This document shows, piece by piece, positions 43,625 through 52,140 of a DNA stretch of 64,000 nucleotides. Source of the DNA: Mesorhizobium_B sp035998495. GTDB lineage: Bacteria > Pseudomonadota > Alphaproteobacteria > Rhizobiales > Rhizobiaceae. The notes beneath the pieces were generated by a model that ran no database searches, was not told where the DNA came from, and saw nothing but the letters and a program-made list of their open reading frames with translations. The stretch lies in assembly GCA_035998495.1 (NCBI GenBank), contig DASYHP010000064.1, positions 62,001 through 126,000 on the forward strand. The letters run 5' to 3'. The translations under genes were made by a program, and so were the position numbers. The stretch's first letter is position 1. Every line of letters begins with the position of its first letter.

Positions 43625-43912
43625 TCACCCACCCCGCTCGACCGTGAAACGGTGGCCATTTCCACTGCGGTCCACGGCGACCAGCCGGTGGCCGTCATCG
43701 GCTGCGAAGGCGGGAATGTCGATGCCGGCCAGCGGGTCGGTGGTCTCGATGACGAGCCGCGCGCCCGGCGGCATCCCCGCCAGCTTCTTGCGCGCCTTCA
43801 GCACCGGCAAGGGGCAGCGCAGCCCGCGAAGGTCGAGGCGTTCGGGCTCCGCGCCCGTGGGAGAAAGGGGCTTGCCGACCTCGACGGGCGAGCCGGCAAG
43901 CAGCTTGCTCAC
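43625..43912 (-). CDS. TusA-family sulfur carrier
   Basis: A 95-residue TusA/SirA-like protein: DLRGLRCPLPVLKARKKLAGM carries the catalytic Cys in the CPxP motif, followed by VIETTDPLAGIDIPAFA, the typical second half. It transfers persulfide sulfur, for example to tRNA thiolation or sulfur oxidation. The N-terminal 25 residues are an extension. It starts 9 bases before the L,D-transpeptidase stop on the same strand, so the two may be cotranscribed. Confidence 0.87.
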   Translation of the reverse strand: MSKLLAGSPVEVGKPLSPTGAEPERLDLRGLRCPLPVLKARKKLAGMPPGARLVIETTDPLAGIDIPAFAADDGHRLVAVDRSGNGHRFTVERGG

Positions 43913-43921
43913 GAGCTGGCC

Positions 43922-45193
43922 TCAGCCGCCCAGAAGGCCGCCGAGCCGCCTGCGCAACCCGCCCAGCATTCCCGGCTTTTCCGCCGGCGGCGGCGCTTCG
44001 ACGGCCACGGGCGCGGCCGCTTCCGCAGCCACGGGCTCGGCCGCAGCGGCCTCCGCGTTTGCGGCGGCGAGCTTTTCGGCTGCCTGCTCGGCCATCCGGC
44101 GCTCGACGGCGAGCTTCTTTTCTTCCTCGGCCTGCCGCTTGGCCGCTTCCGCCGCCTCGATCTCCGCCATCTTTCGGCCGGCAGGCGAATCGATGCGGCC
44201 CATCTGCGTCGTCATCGTCACCGTGCCGTCAGGCTCCAGCGAGGGCGGCTCAAGGGGGATGCGTTCGCCGCGCGCCCGCTTCTTCGTCCATTCCGAGACG
44301 AGCTTGGCCTCCTGGAGCCCGGCGATCGACGGTTTGGGCGCCGTGTCCACGCCCTTGCTGAGCGCCATGGTGAAGGCCGCCTCGTAGGTCGACTGATAGG
44401 ACTTGAACGCGGTCTGCAGCGCCTCGGGCTGCGCGGCGGACGGGCAAGGGCCGGTCGGGGAGAGCTTCTGGCCGGGCTCGATCGCCAGGTTGAAGACGTA
44501 GCGCTTCTCGCACACGTCCACCTTGGGCGGCACCTTTGTCAGCTCGAAATGATCGTAGCCTTCCTTGAGGTTCTGCCAAAAGGCGTAGTTCGAGTCGTTC
44601 TTGTAGCGCGCCATGTTGGCGGGCGTCATGCGGAACGGATAGGCCTGGATCTGGAACTCGGTCTGCCCGCCCTTGAAGGCGTCGCGGCCGAAGGCGTAGA
44701 TCTCCTCCACCTGTTCGTCCGTCATGGAATAGCAGCCCGAGGACGAGCAGGCGCCATGCACCATCAGATGCGAGCCCGAGCGCCCATGCGCCCGGTCATA
44801 GGTGTTGGGATAGCCCATGTTGAACGCCAGGTGATATGACGAGTTCGGGTTCATCTGCGCGGGCTTCACATGATAGAAGCCTTCAGGCGCCTGGCGGTCG
44901 CCCTCGATGAATTTGGGTCCCAGCTTTCCCGACCATTTGCAGATGTCGTAGGCCGCGATGAGGTCGTAACGGCCATTGGTCTTCTGCTTCCAGACCTCGA
45001 GCTTGCCCTCTTCCTTGAAGATGCGGACCATGACGGGCGAGTTCCGCGCCATGCCCTTCTGCTTCATCGCGGCCAGAAGCTTGGGCGGCAGATCCTTGTT
45101 GGCCTTGGCGAGGTCTTCCAGCGTCGTGTCGGTGCAGCCGGCCAGGGCGGCGGCGGCGAGAAACAATCCAGCGCGAAGAAGCGGACGCATCAT
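43922..45193 (-). CDS. YafK-type L,D-transpeptidase-like lipoprotein
   Basis: A 423-residue envelope protein. The N-terminal lipobox LAGC (Cys20) marks it as a lipoprotein. The catalytic domain (about 50-260) has EGKLEVWKQ, YHLAFNMGYPNTYDRAHGR and the active-site segment HLMVHGACSSSGCYSM with the nucleophile Cys; this is the YafK/DpaA subfamily pattern. In E. coli DpaA removes Braun lipoprotein from peptidoglycan, so amidase rather than crosslinking activity is possible. A long C-terminal tail (about 330-423) is rich in Ala, Glu and Lys and ends with a Gly/Leu/Arg patch. Confidence 0.87.
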   Translation of the reverse strand: MMRPLLRAGLFLAAAALAGCTDTTLEDLAKANKDLPPKLLAAMKQKGMARNSPVMVRIFKEEGKLEVWKQKTNGRYDLIAAYDICKWSGKLGPKFIEGDRQAPEGFYHVKPAQMNPNSSYHLAFNMGYPNTYDRAHGRSGSHLMVHGACSSSGCYSMTDEQVEEIYAFGRDAFKGGQTEFQIQAYPFRMTPANMARYKNDSNYAFWQNLKEGYDHFELTKVPPKVDVCEKRYVFNLAIEPGQKLSPTGPCPSAAQPEALQTAFKSYQSTYEAAFTMALSKGVDTAPKPSIAGLQEAKLVSEWTKKRARGERIPLEPPSLEPDGTVTMTTQMGRIDSPAGRKMAEIEAAEAAKRQAEEEKKLAVERRMAEQAAEKLAAANAEAAAAEPVAAEAAAPVAVEAPPPAEKPGMLGGLRRRLGGLLGG

Positions 45194-45366
45194 GTCTACG
45201 CAAAGACCCCTGTTTCGCCGGCGCTTCGGCCCCGATCCGGCTTTACAGCCGTTAACCTTGCAAAAGCCTTACCGCAAGCCGGCCCCTCCGCTTCTCAACT
45301 GGGCAAGCGCGGCGGCGTTTTTATGGCGAAATCCGGGCCATGCCCGATGCGCTGTGGCGCGGCTCG

Positions 45367-46317
45367 TCAGAGTCGCCGGCCGATGGCCAGGAACTTCTCG
45401 CGGCGCTCCTCGCGGAAATCCACGTTGGAGCCGGAAAAATCCTGCATGGCGCGCTCGATCTCCTCGCCGGCGGCCTGGATCACAGCCTCGCGCCCACGAT
45501 GGGCGCCGCCGAGCGGCTCGGGGATGATTCGGTCCACGATGCCGAGCTCCTGGAGGTCTTGCGCGGTGATGCGCATGCTCGCCGCGGCGTCGCGCGAGCG
45601 GGTCGTGTCGCGCCAGAGGATTGACGCCGCGCCCTCGGGCGAGATCACCGAATAGATCGCGTGCTCCAGCATGAAGACGCGGTTGGCGGTGGCGATGGCG
45701 ATGGCCCCGCCCGAGCCGCCCTCGCCGATGATGACCGACACCGACGGAACCCGGATCTTTAGGCAGGCCGAGGTGGAGCGCGCGATGGCCTCCGCCTGGC
45801 CGCGCTCCTCCGCGCCGATGCCGGGATAGGCGCCGGCCGTGTCCACCAGCGTGATCAGGGGGATGTTGAAGCGATCGGCGAGTTCCATGATGCGGACCGC
45901 CTTGCGGTAGCCCTCCGGCCGCACCGAACCGAAATTGTGCTTGAGCCGCGAGGTGGTGTCGGAGCCCTTTTCCTGGCCGATCACGGCCACCGGCTCGCCG
46001 CGGAATCGCGCGAGCCCGCCCATCATGGCGTGGTCCTCGCCGTAATGCCGGTCGCCCGCGAGCGGCGTGAAGTCGGTGAAGAGTTCTGAGAGGTAGTCCA
46101 CGCAATGCGGCCGGTCGGGGTGGCGCGCCACCTGCACCTTCTGCCACGGCGTCAGCGAGCGATAAACGTCGCGCAGCGCCTCGCGCGAGCGCCGTTCGAG
46201 CCGCGCGATCTCCTCGTTCACGTCCACGGCTTCGCCGTTTTCCGACAGCTTCTTGAGTTCGAGGATCTTGGCTTCGAGGTCGGCGACCGGTTTTTCGAAG
46301 TCGAGGTAATTGTACAT
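45367..46317 (-). CDS. accA: Acetyl-CoA carboxylase carboxyltransferase subunit alpha
   Basis: Carboxyltransferase alpha subunit for malonyl-CoA synthesis, 316 residues from ATG 46317 (MYNYLDFEKPVADLEAKI), the expected family start. Signatures are HPDRPHCVDYL, DTTSRLKHNFGSVRPEGYRK, ITLVDTAGAYPG and GEGGSGGAIAIA. The frame extends 23 residues further up without conservation. It lies downstream of xerD on the same strand with a 105-base gap. Confidence 0.95.
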   Translation of the reverse strand: MYNYLDFEKPVADLEAKILELKKLSENGEAVDVNEEIARLERRSREALRDVYRSLTPWQKVQVARHPDRPHCVDYLSELFTDFTPLAGDRHYGEDHAMMGGLARFRGEPVAVIGQEKGSDTTSRLKHNFGSVRPEGYRKAVRIMELADRFNIPLITLVDTAGAYPGIGAEERGQAEAIARSTSACLKIRVPSVSVIIGEGGSGGAIAIATANRVFMLEHAIYSVISPEGAASILWRDTTRSRDAAASMRITAQDLQELGIVDRIIPEPLGGAHRGREAVIQAAGEEIERAMQDFSGSNVDFREERREKFLAIGRRL

Positions 46318-46422
46318 TCGTTCGCCGAAGTTTTGGGAGGCGCGGCCCTTTTGAAAGGCGCGGCGGCACGGGCGCGCCGTGTGCAAATAGCTTTGCCGGG
46401 GCTCAACGGCAAGCGGCAGGGC

Positions 46423-47343
46423 TCAGTTGCCCTCGGCCAGCGGGTGGTGCTCGTTGACGAGCCGCACCAGCCGCTCCTCCAGCACATGGGTGTAGATCTG
46501 CGTGGTCGAGATGTCGGCATGCCCCAGGAGCTGCTGCACGGCGCGCAGGTCGGCCCCGTTGTGGAGCAGATGGCTTGCGAAGGCGTGCCGGATCACGTGC
46601 GGCGACACTTTCGCCGCTGAGATGTCCGCACGGGCCGCCAAGGCTTTCAGTTCGCGCGCGAAAACCTGGCGCGGGAGATGCCCGGACTCGCTGTCGGCCG
46701 GAAACAGGAAACGGCTCTTGGCGAACGCAAGCGTCTCGTCGCGCGCCGCGAGCCAGGTCTTGAGCGCCGTGCGGGCTGTGTTCGAGAGGGGCACGAGCCG
46801 CTCCTTGGACCCTTTTCCCCGCACCACGAAGAAGCGGTCGTCGCGCGCGGCGACGCTGCGCGGCAGCGCGACCAGCTCCGACACGCGCAGGCCCGTGGCG
46901 TAAAGTGTCTCCACAAGCGCATGGAGCCTGAGCGCCGCGAGCGCCGAGCCCGGCGCCTGTTCCGGCTCCCGCGCCTCCGCCGCGGCGCGGTCGAGAAGGC
47001 GTCCCGTCTCGTTCACGGCCATGATCTTCGGCAGCGGGCGCTCCTTGCGCGGGCTGGCGATCAGGCCCGTGGGATCGTCCCGCCGGAAACCTTCGGTGAA
47101 CAGGAAGCGGAAGAACTGCCGGAGCGCGGACAGTTTTCGCGCCTGGCTCGACGCCGCCAAGCCCTGCGTCGCCAGACCGTCGAGATGGATCCGCACGGCC
47201 TCCGCGTCGGCGGCTTCGAGCTCGACCGACAGCGCGCGGGCGGCGTCTTCCAGGTCGCGGCGATAGGCTTGCAGCGTGTTGGGGCTCGCGCCGCGTTCGG
47301 CGCTCATCATTTCAAGGAAGGCCTCGATCCGCGCGCCGCTCAC
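46423..47343 (-). CDS. xerD: Tyrosine recombinase XerD
   Basis: Chromosome-dimer resolution recombinase acting at dif with XerC. It has 306 residues: an N-terminal SAM-like domain (1-105) and a catalytic domain with Arg in YATGLRVSELVALP, Lys in VRGKGSKERLVPL, HVIRHAFASHLL (His and Arg), LLGHADISTTQIYTHV (His and nucleophile Tyr). All RKHRHY residues are present. Location next to aroK, rather than beside a mobile element, marks it as the housekeeping enzyme and not an integrase. Confidence 0.94.
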   Translation of the reverse strand: MSGARIEAFLEMMSAERGASPNTLQAYRRDLEDAARALSVELEAADAEAVRIHLDGLATQGLAASSQARKLSALRQFFRFLFTEGFRRDDPTGLIASPRKERPLPKIMAVNETGRLLDRAAAEAREPEQAPGSALAALRLHALVETLYATGLRVSELVALPRSVAARDDRFFVVRGKGSKERLVPLSNTARTALKTWLAARDETLAFAKSRFLFPADSESGHLPRQVFARELKALAARADISAAKVSPHVIRHAFASHLLHNGADLRAVQQLLGHADISTTQIYTHVLEERLVRLVNEHHPLAEGN

Positions 47344-47355
47344 GACGGCCGTCCC

Positions 47356-47535
47356 TCAGGGCTGCGTCGCGGGCGCGGCTGGCTGCTGGGCAGGCTGGTT
47401 GAGCCGGTCGGTCGGCACGCGCTCGCTCATTTCCCCCTGGTTGGGCTCCACGAACATCACCAAGGCCACCATCGCGCCATAGGCCAGAGCGGCGAGCACG
47501 GCGAGCGTTATCAGGAACCGGAAAAGAGTCGGCAT
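47356..47535 (-). CDS. Small single-pass membrane protein, 59 aa
   Basis: A 59-residue frame that begins at ATG 47535 (MPTLFRFLITLAVLAALAYG) and ends with TGA at 47356. Residues 4-29 form one membrane helix; the remainder is a hydrophilic tail (EPNQGEMSERVPTDRL, then a Pro/Gln/Ala-rich end). I recall proteins of this length and N-terminus between xerD and aroK in other Rhizobiales, sometimes misnamed histidine kinase, which supports it as real. It is divergent from aroK and 12 bases upstream of xerD on the same strand. Function unknown. Confidence 0.75.
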   Translation of the reverse strand: MPTLFRFLITLAVLAALAYGAMVALVMFVEPNQGEMSERVPTDRLNQPAQQPAAPATQP

Positions 47536-47720
47536 TCCACCCCATCGCCCGAACCGGGCGCGATCAGCAAGCTTCGGGAGGCCGGCCGAACCGTCGGCCG
47601 CGTTCCCCTTCGTCCGTTAGGGGAGCTTATGGGGCGGCGCGCCTGTCAATTCAAGGCCGTAGAGGCCGCGCTTGACGCAAAGCCCCTTTTCCGGTGCAAG
47701 GCGGGCCGAGGAGATTCCAT

Positions 47721-48335
47721 ATGGCCGGCGAGGCGCCCATCAGCAGGGACACGGCCGATGCGCTCACATCGGCGCTCGGCAGCCGCTCGATCGTCTTTGT
47801 CGGCCTGATGGGCGCGGGCAAGACGGCCATCGGCCGGAAAGTCGCGCAGGGCCTGAAGCTGCCCTTCGCCGACAGTGATCACGAGATCGAGGCGGCCGCG
47901 CGCATGGCGGTCCCCGAGCTCTTCGAACGCTATGGCGAGGCGGAGTTCCGGGCGCTCGAAGCGCGCGTGATCCACCGGCTCCTGGAGGACGGCCCGCGCG
48001 TGGTGTCCACGGGCGGCGGCGCCTTCATGACCGAGAGCACGAGGGCCGAGATCGCGGCGCACGGCGTGTCGGTCTGGCTCAAGGCCGAGCTCGACGTGCT
48101 GGTGGACCGGGTGGGGCGCAGATCCAACCGGCCGCTCCTCAAGACGGGCGAACCGCGGGAAATCCTCGCCCGGCTGATGGACCTGCGCTACCCCGTCTAT
48201 GCGACAGCAGACGTCACCGTGCACACGCGCGACGAGAAGCGGGAGGTGATCGCGGCAGAGGTGATCGCCGCCCTGCAAGGCTTTCTCGCGGTGGAGACCC
48301 CGGCCGGTTCCGCGCTGGAAAGGGCCGCGTCGTGA
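47721..48335 (+). CDS. aroK: Shikimate kinase
   Basis: Phosphorylates shikimate in aromatic amino acid synthesis. It has 204 residues; Walker A is GLMGAGKTAIG, the shikimate-binding DSDHEIE and GEAEFRALE segments follow, then the STGGGAF motif and the lid RSNRPLL. ATG 47721 has GAGGAG seven bases upstream. A CTTGAC at 47671-47676 with a weak GTGCAA at 47694 may be its promoter. It overlaps aroB by 4 bases. Confidence 0.95.
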   Translation: MAGEAPISRDTADALTSALGSRSIVFVGLMGAGKTAIGRKVAQGLKLPFADSDHEIEAAARMAVPELFERYGEAEFRALEARVIHRLLEDGPRVVSTGGGAFMTESTRAEIAAHGVSVWLKAELDVLVDRVGRRSNRPLLKTGEPREILARLMDLRYPVYATADVTVHTRDEKREVIAAEVIAALQGFLAVETPAGSALERAAS

Positions 48336-49459
48336 CCGGGCCTTTCGCGGGCGAGCGCGTCCACGTGCCCTTGGGCGAGCGCGCCTATGATATCCTGATC
48401 GGCGAGAATCTTCTGGCCCGCGCAGGCGAAGAGATCGCCCGGCTTCTGCCGGGTCGGCGCGCCGCCGTGATCACGGACGAGAACGTGGCCGCCCGCCACC
48501 TGCCCCGGCTTCTCGACGGGCTCGCGGCCGCCGGAATCCGCGCCGCGCCGAAGATCCTGCCGCCGGGCGAGAAGACGAAATCCTACGAGCACCTGTTCGA
48601 AACCGTCGAGTTCATCCTCGGCGAGAGGCTGGAGCGGCGCGACGCGGTGCTGGCGCTCGGCGGTGGCGTGATCGGCGACCTCGCGGGTTTTTCCGCAGGC
48701 GTCGTGCGACGCGGCATGAGCTTCGTCCAGGTTCCCACCACGCTGCTCGCCCAGGTGGATTCGTCCGTGGGCGGCAAGACGGGCGTCAACAGCCCGCAGG
48801 GCAAGAACCTGGTCGGCGTGTTCCATCAGCCCAAGCTGGTGCTCGCCGACACCGGCACCCTCGATACCCTTAGCCCACGAGAGTTCCGCGCGGGCTATGC
48901 GGAAGTGGTGAAATACGGGCTGATCGATCGGCCGGATTTCTTCTTCTGGCTCGACGACAAGCGCGAAGAAATCTTTTCCGGCGGCCCGGCGCGGGCGCGG
49001 GCCATCGCGCAGTCCTGCCGGGCCAAGGCGGATGTGGTGGTGCGCGACGAGTTCGAGCAGGGCGACCGCGCGCTATTGAACCTCGGCCACACCTTCGGCC
49101 ACGCGCTGGAGGCGGCCTGTGGCTATGACGGCGCGCGGCTCGTGCATGGCGAGGGCGTGGCGATCGGCATGGCACTGGCGCACCGCTTTTCCGCGCGCTT
49201 GAACCTCTGCTCGCCCGACGACGCACTTCGCGTGGAGCGCCACCTCAAGGCCGCCGGCCTGCCGGTGCATCCATCCGAAATCCCCGGCGCGCTGCCCGAC
49301 GCCGAGGCGCTGCTCGACTTCATGGCGCAGGACAAGAAGGTGGAGGGCGGCCGGCTCACCTTCATCCTCACGCGCGGCGTCGGCCAGGCCTTCGTCGCGA
49401 AGGACGTGCCGGCCTCCGAGGTGCTGCTGTTCCTGCGCCAGGCGCTGGGCGAGGCTTGA
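48332..49459 (+). CDS. aroB: 3-dehydroquinate synthase
   Basis: Zn/NAD enzyme converting DAHP to 3-dehydroquinate, 375 residues. The NAD/active-site segments ALGGGVIGDLAGFSAGVVRRG, PTTLLAQVDSSVGGKTGVN, FRAGYAEVVKYGLI and NLGHTFGHALE (metal His) are all intact. The start is GTG 48332 overlapping the aroK stop (GTGA). The aroK-aroB order is standard. Confidence 0.95.
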   Translation: MTGPFAGERVHVPLGERAYDILIGENLLARAGEEIARLLPGRRAAVITDENVAARHLPRLLDGLAAAGIRAAPKILPPGEKTKSYEHLFETVEFILGERLERRDAVLALGGGVIGDLAGFSAGVVRRGMSFVQVPTTLLAQVDSSVGGKTGVNSPQGKNLVGVFHQPKLVLADTGTLDTLSPREFRAGYAEVVKYGLIDRPDFFFWLDDKREEIFSGGPARARAIAQSCRAKADVVVRDEFEQGDRALLNLGHTFGHALEAACGYDGARLVHGEGVAIGMALAHRFSARLNLCSPDDALRVERHLKAAGLPVHPSEIPGALPDAEALLDFMAQDKKVEGGRLTFILTRGVGQAFVAKDVPASEVLLFLRQALGEA

Positions 49460-49526
49460 GCCAGATCAAGGCCGGCCACGGCGAACCATGAGACGGGCTC
49501 CTGGCGCACCCAACGGAGAGTCGAAC

Positions 49527-50357
49527 ATGAAGCCGCAGGTCTTTCTTCCGCTCGTCACCTACCCGCAAGCCAACGCCGACGCCGTGGTCGCGCAGGCCGT
49601 GGCGCTGGCCTCGGCTCTCGATGCCGACCTGCAGGCGACGGCATTCGCCGCCGACTTCCCCACGGTTGCCTCCCCGCTCGGCCGGGTGCTGCTCAACGTG
49701 CCGGAGATGATCCGCGAGGCGGAAGCCAAGAGCCGCGCGCGCTGCGCCGCGCTTCTGAGGCTTGTGGAGGAAAGCGGCGCGGCCGCCGGCGTCTCCATCT
49801 CGACCTCCATCCTTTCCGCGCCGGTGGGCGATCTCGATCGCGTGGCGGCCGAAGCGCGCCTCTTCGATCTCACGGCGGTGGGCTGGGAGCGCGACAACCA
49901 GACCACCGCCATGACCGCCGAGGCGCTGGTGTTCGGCTCGGGCCGCCCGGTCGTGCTGCTGCCGCAGGCGCCCGACCCGGGCGGCGTGGAGGCGGTCGCC
50001 ATCGCCTGGGACGGCAGCGGGGTGGCCGCGCGCGCGGCGTTCGACGCCATGCCTTTCCTCGCCCGCGCCAAGCGCGTCGCGGTGTTGACCGTGACCGACG
50101 AGAAGCCGATGGAAAGGGATGTCGGCCCGCGTTTCGCCGAGGCGTTGAAGCGCCGCGGCCTGCCGGCGGAGGCTTTGGCTGTGCCGGCGCAGGACGGCCC
50201 GGTTTCGGACACCCTCCAGGAGGAGGCGCTCCGCTGGGGCGCGAAGCTTCTGGTGATGGGCGGCTACGGCCACTCGCGCCTGCGCGACTTCGTCCTGGGT
50301 GGCGCCACGAAAGGGATCTTGAGCGACCTTCGCCTGCCGGTGCTCTTGTCGCATTGA
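49527..50357 (+). CDS. Universal stress protein (UspA-like, tandem)
   Basis: A 276-residue cytoplasmic Usp protein from ATG 49527 (GGAGAG upstream). It holds two Usp-like halves; the first (1-145) is degenerate, the second (about 150-276) ends with the ATP-binding motif GGYGHSRLRDFVLGGATKGIL. Such proteins respond to starvation or respiratory stress. It lies 67 bases after aroB and is followed by a strong inverted repeat. Confidence 0.88.
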   Translation: MKPQVFLPLVTYPQANADAVVAQAVALASALDADLQATAFAADFPTVASPLGRVLLNVPEMIREAEAKSRARCAALLRLVEESGAAAGVSISTSILSAPVGDLDRVAAEARLFDLTAVGWERDNQTTAMTAEALVFGSGRPVVLLPQAPDPGGVEAVAIAWDGSGVAARAAFDAMPFLARAKRVAVLTVTDEKPMERDVGPRFAEALKRRGLPAEALAVPAQDGPVSDTLQEEALRWGAKLLVMGGYGHSRLRDFVLGGATKGILSDLRLPVLLSH

Positions 50358-50382
50358 GCCTTGGCGCTTCGGCTCTCCGCGC

Positions 50383-50405
50383 AGGCCGGCCCCGTGGGCC
50401 GGCCT
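50383..50405 (+). terminator. Stem-loop after universal stress protein gene
   Basis: A perfect 10-bp stem (AGGCCGGCCC / GGGCCGGCCT) with a 3-base loop, 25 bases after the stop. No T-run follows, so it may be a Rho-assisted or bidirectional end. Confidence 0.5.
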
Positions 50406-50473
50406 CCCGCGCTTGCCGGCCTCAACGGGGCGGTTGGCGAACGGCTGCGAACGCGCTATGGCTTCGCCCGCGT

Positions 50474-50550
50474 GGTCCCGTAGCTCAGTTGGATAGAGCG
50501 GCAGATTCCTAATCTGTAGGTCGCAGGTTCGATCCCTGCCGGGATCACCA
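50474..50550 (+). tRNA. tRNA-Arg (anticodon CCT)
   Basis: A complete 77-base cloverleaf: acceptor GGTCCCG/CGGGATC, D arm GCTC...GAGC, anticodon stem GCAGA/TCTGT with loop TTCCTAA (anticodon CCT, codon AGG), T arm GCAGG TTCGATC CCTGC, discriminator A and encoded CCA. tRNA-Arg(CCT) genes are frequent integration targets; a degenerate copy of its 3' end occurs at 53280-53309. Confidence 0.97.
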
Positions 50551-50680
50551 ACCAAGTCGAGAACTTATCTGGTGATCTTGGGCCTTCCGCATGGTGCGCC
50601 GTGTTGCAGGCGTTTCCACTGACTCTGCATGCAACATGATTGCAACATGGCGCGGAATTAGCCCCGACGGAAAGGCGATC

Positions 50681-50890
50681 CTATGGCCGGTCGATCCTGG
50701 GCCAGAAACGGTGCCCAAGATAGGTGCCGAGCCAATAGAGCACGACGCCTGCCGCGAAGATGGTGACGCCGACCCATGTGATCGAGCCTCCGGAGGGTTC
50801 GGACGTTTGGGAGAGGCTCCAGCTCCCGGCCGCAAAGAGGCTGCCGACGGCCGTCACAAGGGCGCCAGGAATTTGAGGGAGCTTGCGCAT
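50681..50890 (-). CDS. Small two-helix membrane protein
   Basis: A 69-residue protein with two predicted helices (about 10-28, LVTAVGSLFAAGSWSLS; about 37-58, ITWVGVTIFAAGVVLYWLG). AGGAAAG lies about 5 bases before the ATG, supporting expression. A longer plus-strand frame covers the same bases but has no ribosome site and shadow-like composition. It is the first gene of the islet after the tRNA. Family not recognised. Confidence 0.6.
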   Translation of the reverse strand: MRKLPQIPGALVTAVGSLFAAGSWSLSQTSEPSGGSITWVGVTIFAAGVVLYWLGTYLGHRFWPRIDRP

Positions 50891-50961
50891 TCGCTTTCCT
50901 GGCCCCGCCAGGGAAGGCTAGAAAAGCGAGCGGTCCGCTGGTGCGGCCCGGCGCATCCGGG

Positions 50962-51126
50962 TCAGCCGCGAGCTGGCTCTGAATGGTTCACGACGACAGC
51001 CGATTCGGCCGGCCCGACATAAAGGCGGAATGCAGCCGTTCCCACCGTGCCCATGACGCCCGCAAGGATCATGTAGCCTAGGATGGAGAGGCGGAGCTTG
51101 GAAAGAAGCGTCATCGAAGCGTTCAT
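50962..51126 (-). CDS. Possible small membrane peptide, 54 aa
   Basis: From ATG 51126 (MNASMTLLSKLRLSILGYMI) one helix covers residues about 12-34, followed by a short periplasm-like tail (RLYVGPAESAVVVNHSEP). The ribosome site is weak and the frame is open far upstream, so the start is uncertain. The hydrophobic segment with positive residues before it looks like a real membrane peptide rather than shadow coding, but support is modest. Confidence 0.35.
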   Translation of the reverse strand: MNASMTLLSKLRLSILGYMILAGVMGTVGTAAFRLYVGPAESAVVVNHSEPARG

Positions 51127-51504
51127 GCCGGCCGTGATGATCCAAAAGCGTTGCAGGCCGATTGCGTTCCGGGCCATCGAAGGTTTCATGCATTGAAGCA
51201 GGGCGACCGTGCTCCGCACGCCGCCTCCTCGAGCGCAGCCAAGCCAACGGTCCGCTGGGGTGGGTTGCAACAGCAAACCCGCACCGAACTCACCTCGGGG
51301 CCGGGCAAATCTCATGTCCGGCCGTTCAGCGTTGGGCCGCCTGCCGCTCGGCCTCGGCGACAGACCGAACGATCTGCCTGCAACCCAAACTCTGGTCGTC
51401 GGGCTGCTCGACCTGAACGGCTGCTGAACCGGGGTTTCATTGCCGGTAGGGCGAGGCGAGCTATTTTGGGCGCATCGGAACCGAAAGCATGAAGGCTGAC
51501 GATC
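51127..51504. other. Gene-poor stretch in the islet
   Basis: About 380 bases without a convincing gene. Overlapping open frames exist on both strands, but none has a ribosome site, recognisable domain or consistent composition. The promoter of the Arg/Asp-rich protein gene should be near its right end; none is obvious. Confidence 0.5.
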
Positions 51505-52140
51505 ATGAGAGGTCGAAACACAATCCTGGCTGGGACCGCGGTGGCTTTGATGCTGACCGGGGTTCTCCCGAGCTGGTCGGCATCGACATCCATGAGGGCG
51601 CTCCCTCAGCCGCAGGCCGTCCAAGCACCGCTTGTCCTGGCGCAGGCTGAACAGACCGAAACGTCGGAACGGCTCAGGAAGCGCCGGCAAGCCGAGCGGG
51701 AGGCGAGGCGGCAGCAGAAGCAGCAGGAAGAGGCCGAGCAACAGGCCCAGGACGACCGTCAATCGGACGACAGGGGTGACGGAAGAACTCGGCGCCGCGA
51801 CCGGGAAGGCGACGAGAGCCGCGACAGAAGCGCTGATCGCCGCGAGGAGCGCCGAGACGAACGTGCGGAGCGCCGCAACCGCGATGATGACGAGGATTCC
51901 GGCCGGAGAAATCGGCGCGACCGATGGGACGAGTATGACGATGACGACGTGGTGCGAAGCGCGTCGCGCCGCTGCTCGGCAGAGCGGGCGCTCGCCAAGG
52001 CTGAGCGCTCAGGCATTCGTCGGGCCCGCGTGGTGGAAATCGGACGACGGTTCATCGAGGTGCGTGGGCGTCGCTATGGCGAGCGGATCCTGGTGACCTT
52101 CGCGCGGGACCGGAACTGCTCGGTGATCGAAGTGAACTAG
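51505..52140 (+). CDS. Exported Arg/Asp/Glu-rich protein with conserved C-terminal module
   Basis: A 211-residue protein. The signal peptide (MRGRNTILAGTAVALMLTGV, cleavage near ASA, residue about 27) is followed by a low-complexity charged region (about 50-150) dominated by R, D, E and Q, which should be disordered. The last 55 residues are ordered: CSAERALAKAERSGIRRARV, then EIGRRFIEVRGRRYGERILV and a final Cys (RNCSVIEV), a pattern I have seen at the C-terminus of periplasmic proteins in Rhizobiales. The two cysteines could form a disulfide. A strong terminator follows. Function unknown. Confidence 0.72.
   Translation: MRGRNTILAGTAVALMLTGVLPSWSASTSMRALPQPQAVQAPLVLAQAEQTETSERLRKRRQAEREARRQQKQQEEAEQQAQDDRQSDDRGDGRTRRRDREGDESRDRSADRREERRDERAERRNRDDDEDSGRRNRRDRWDEYDDDDVVRSASRRCSAERALAKAERSGIRRARVVEIGRRFIEVRGRRYGERILVTFARDRNCSVIEVN

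Noticed and set aside
46423..47343. XerD as a phage or island integrase
   Set aside because: Housekeeping context next to aroK and accA, standard XerD length and motifs, no att repeats.
50591..51022. A 143-residue plus-strand frame after the tRNA
   Set aside because: No ribosome site; the minus-strand 69-aa membrane protein in the same bases has one and a sensible topology.
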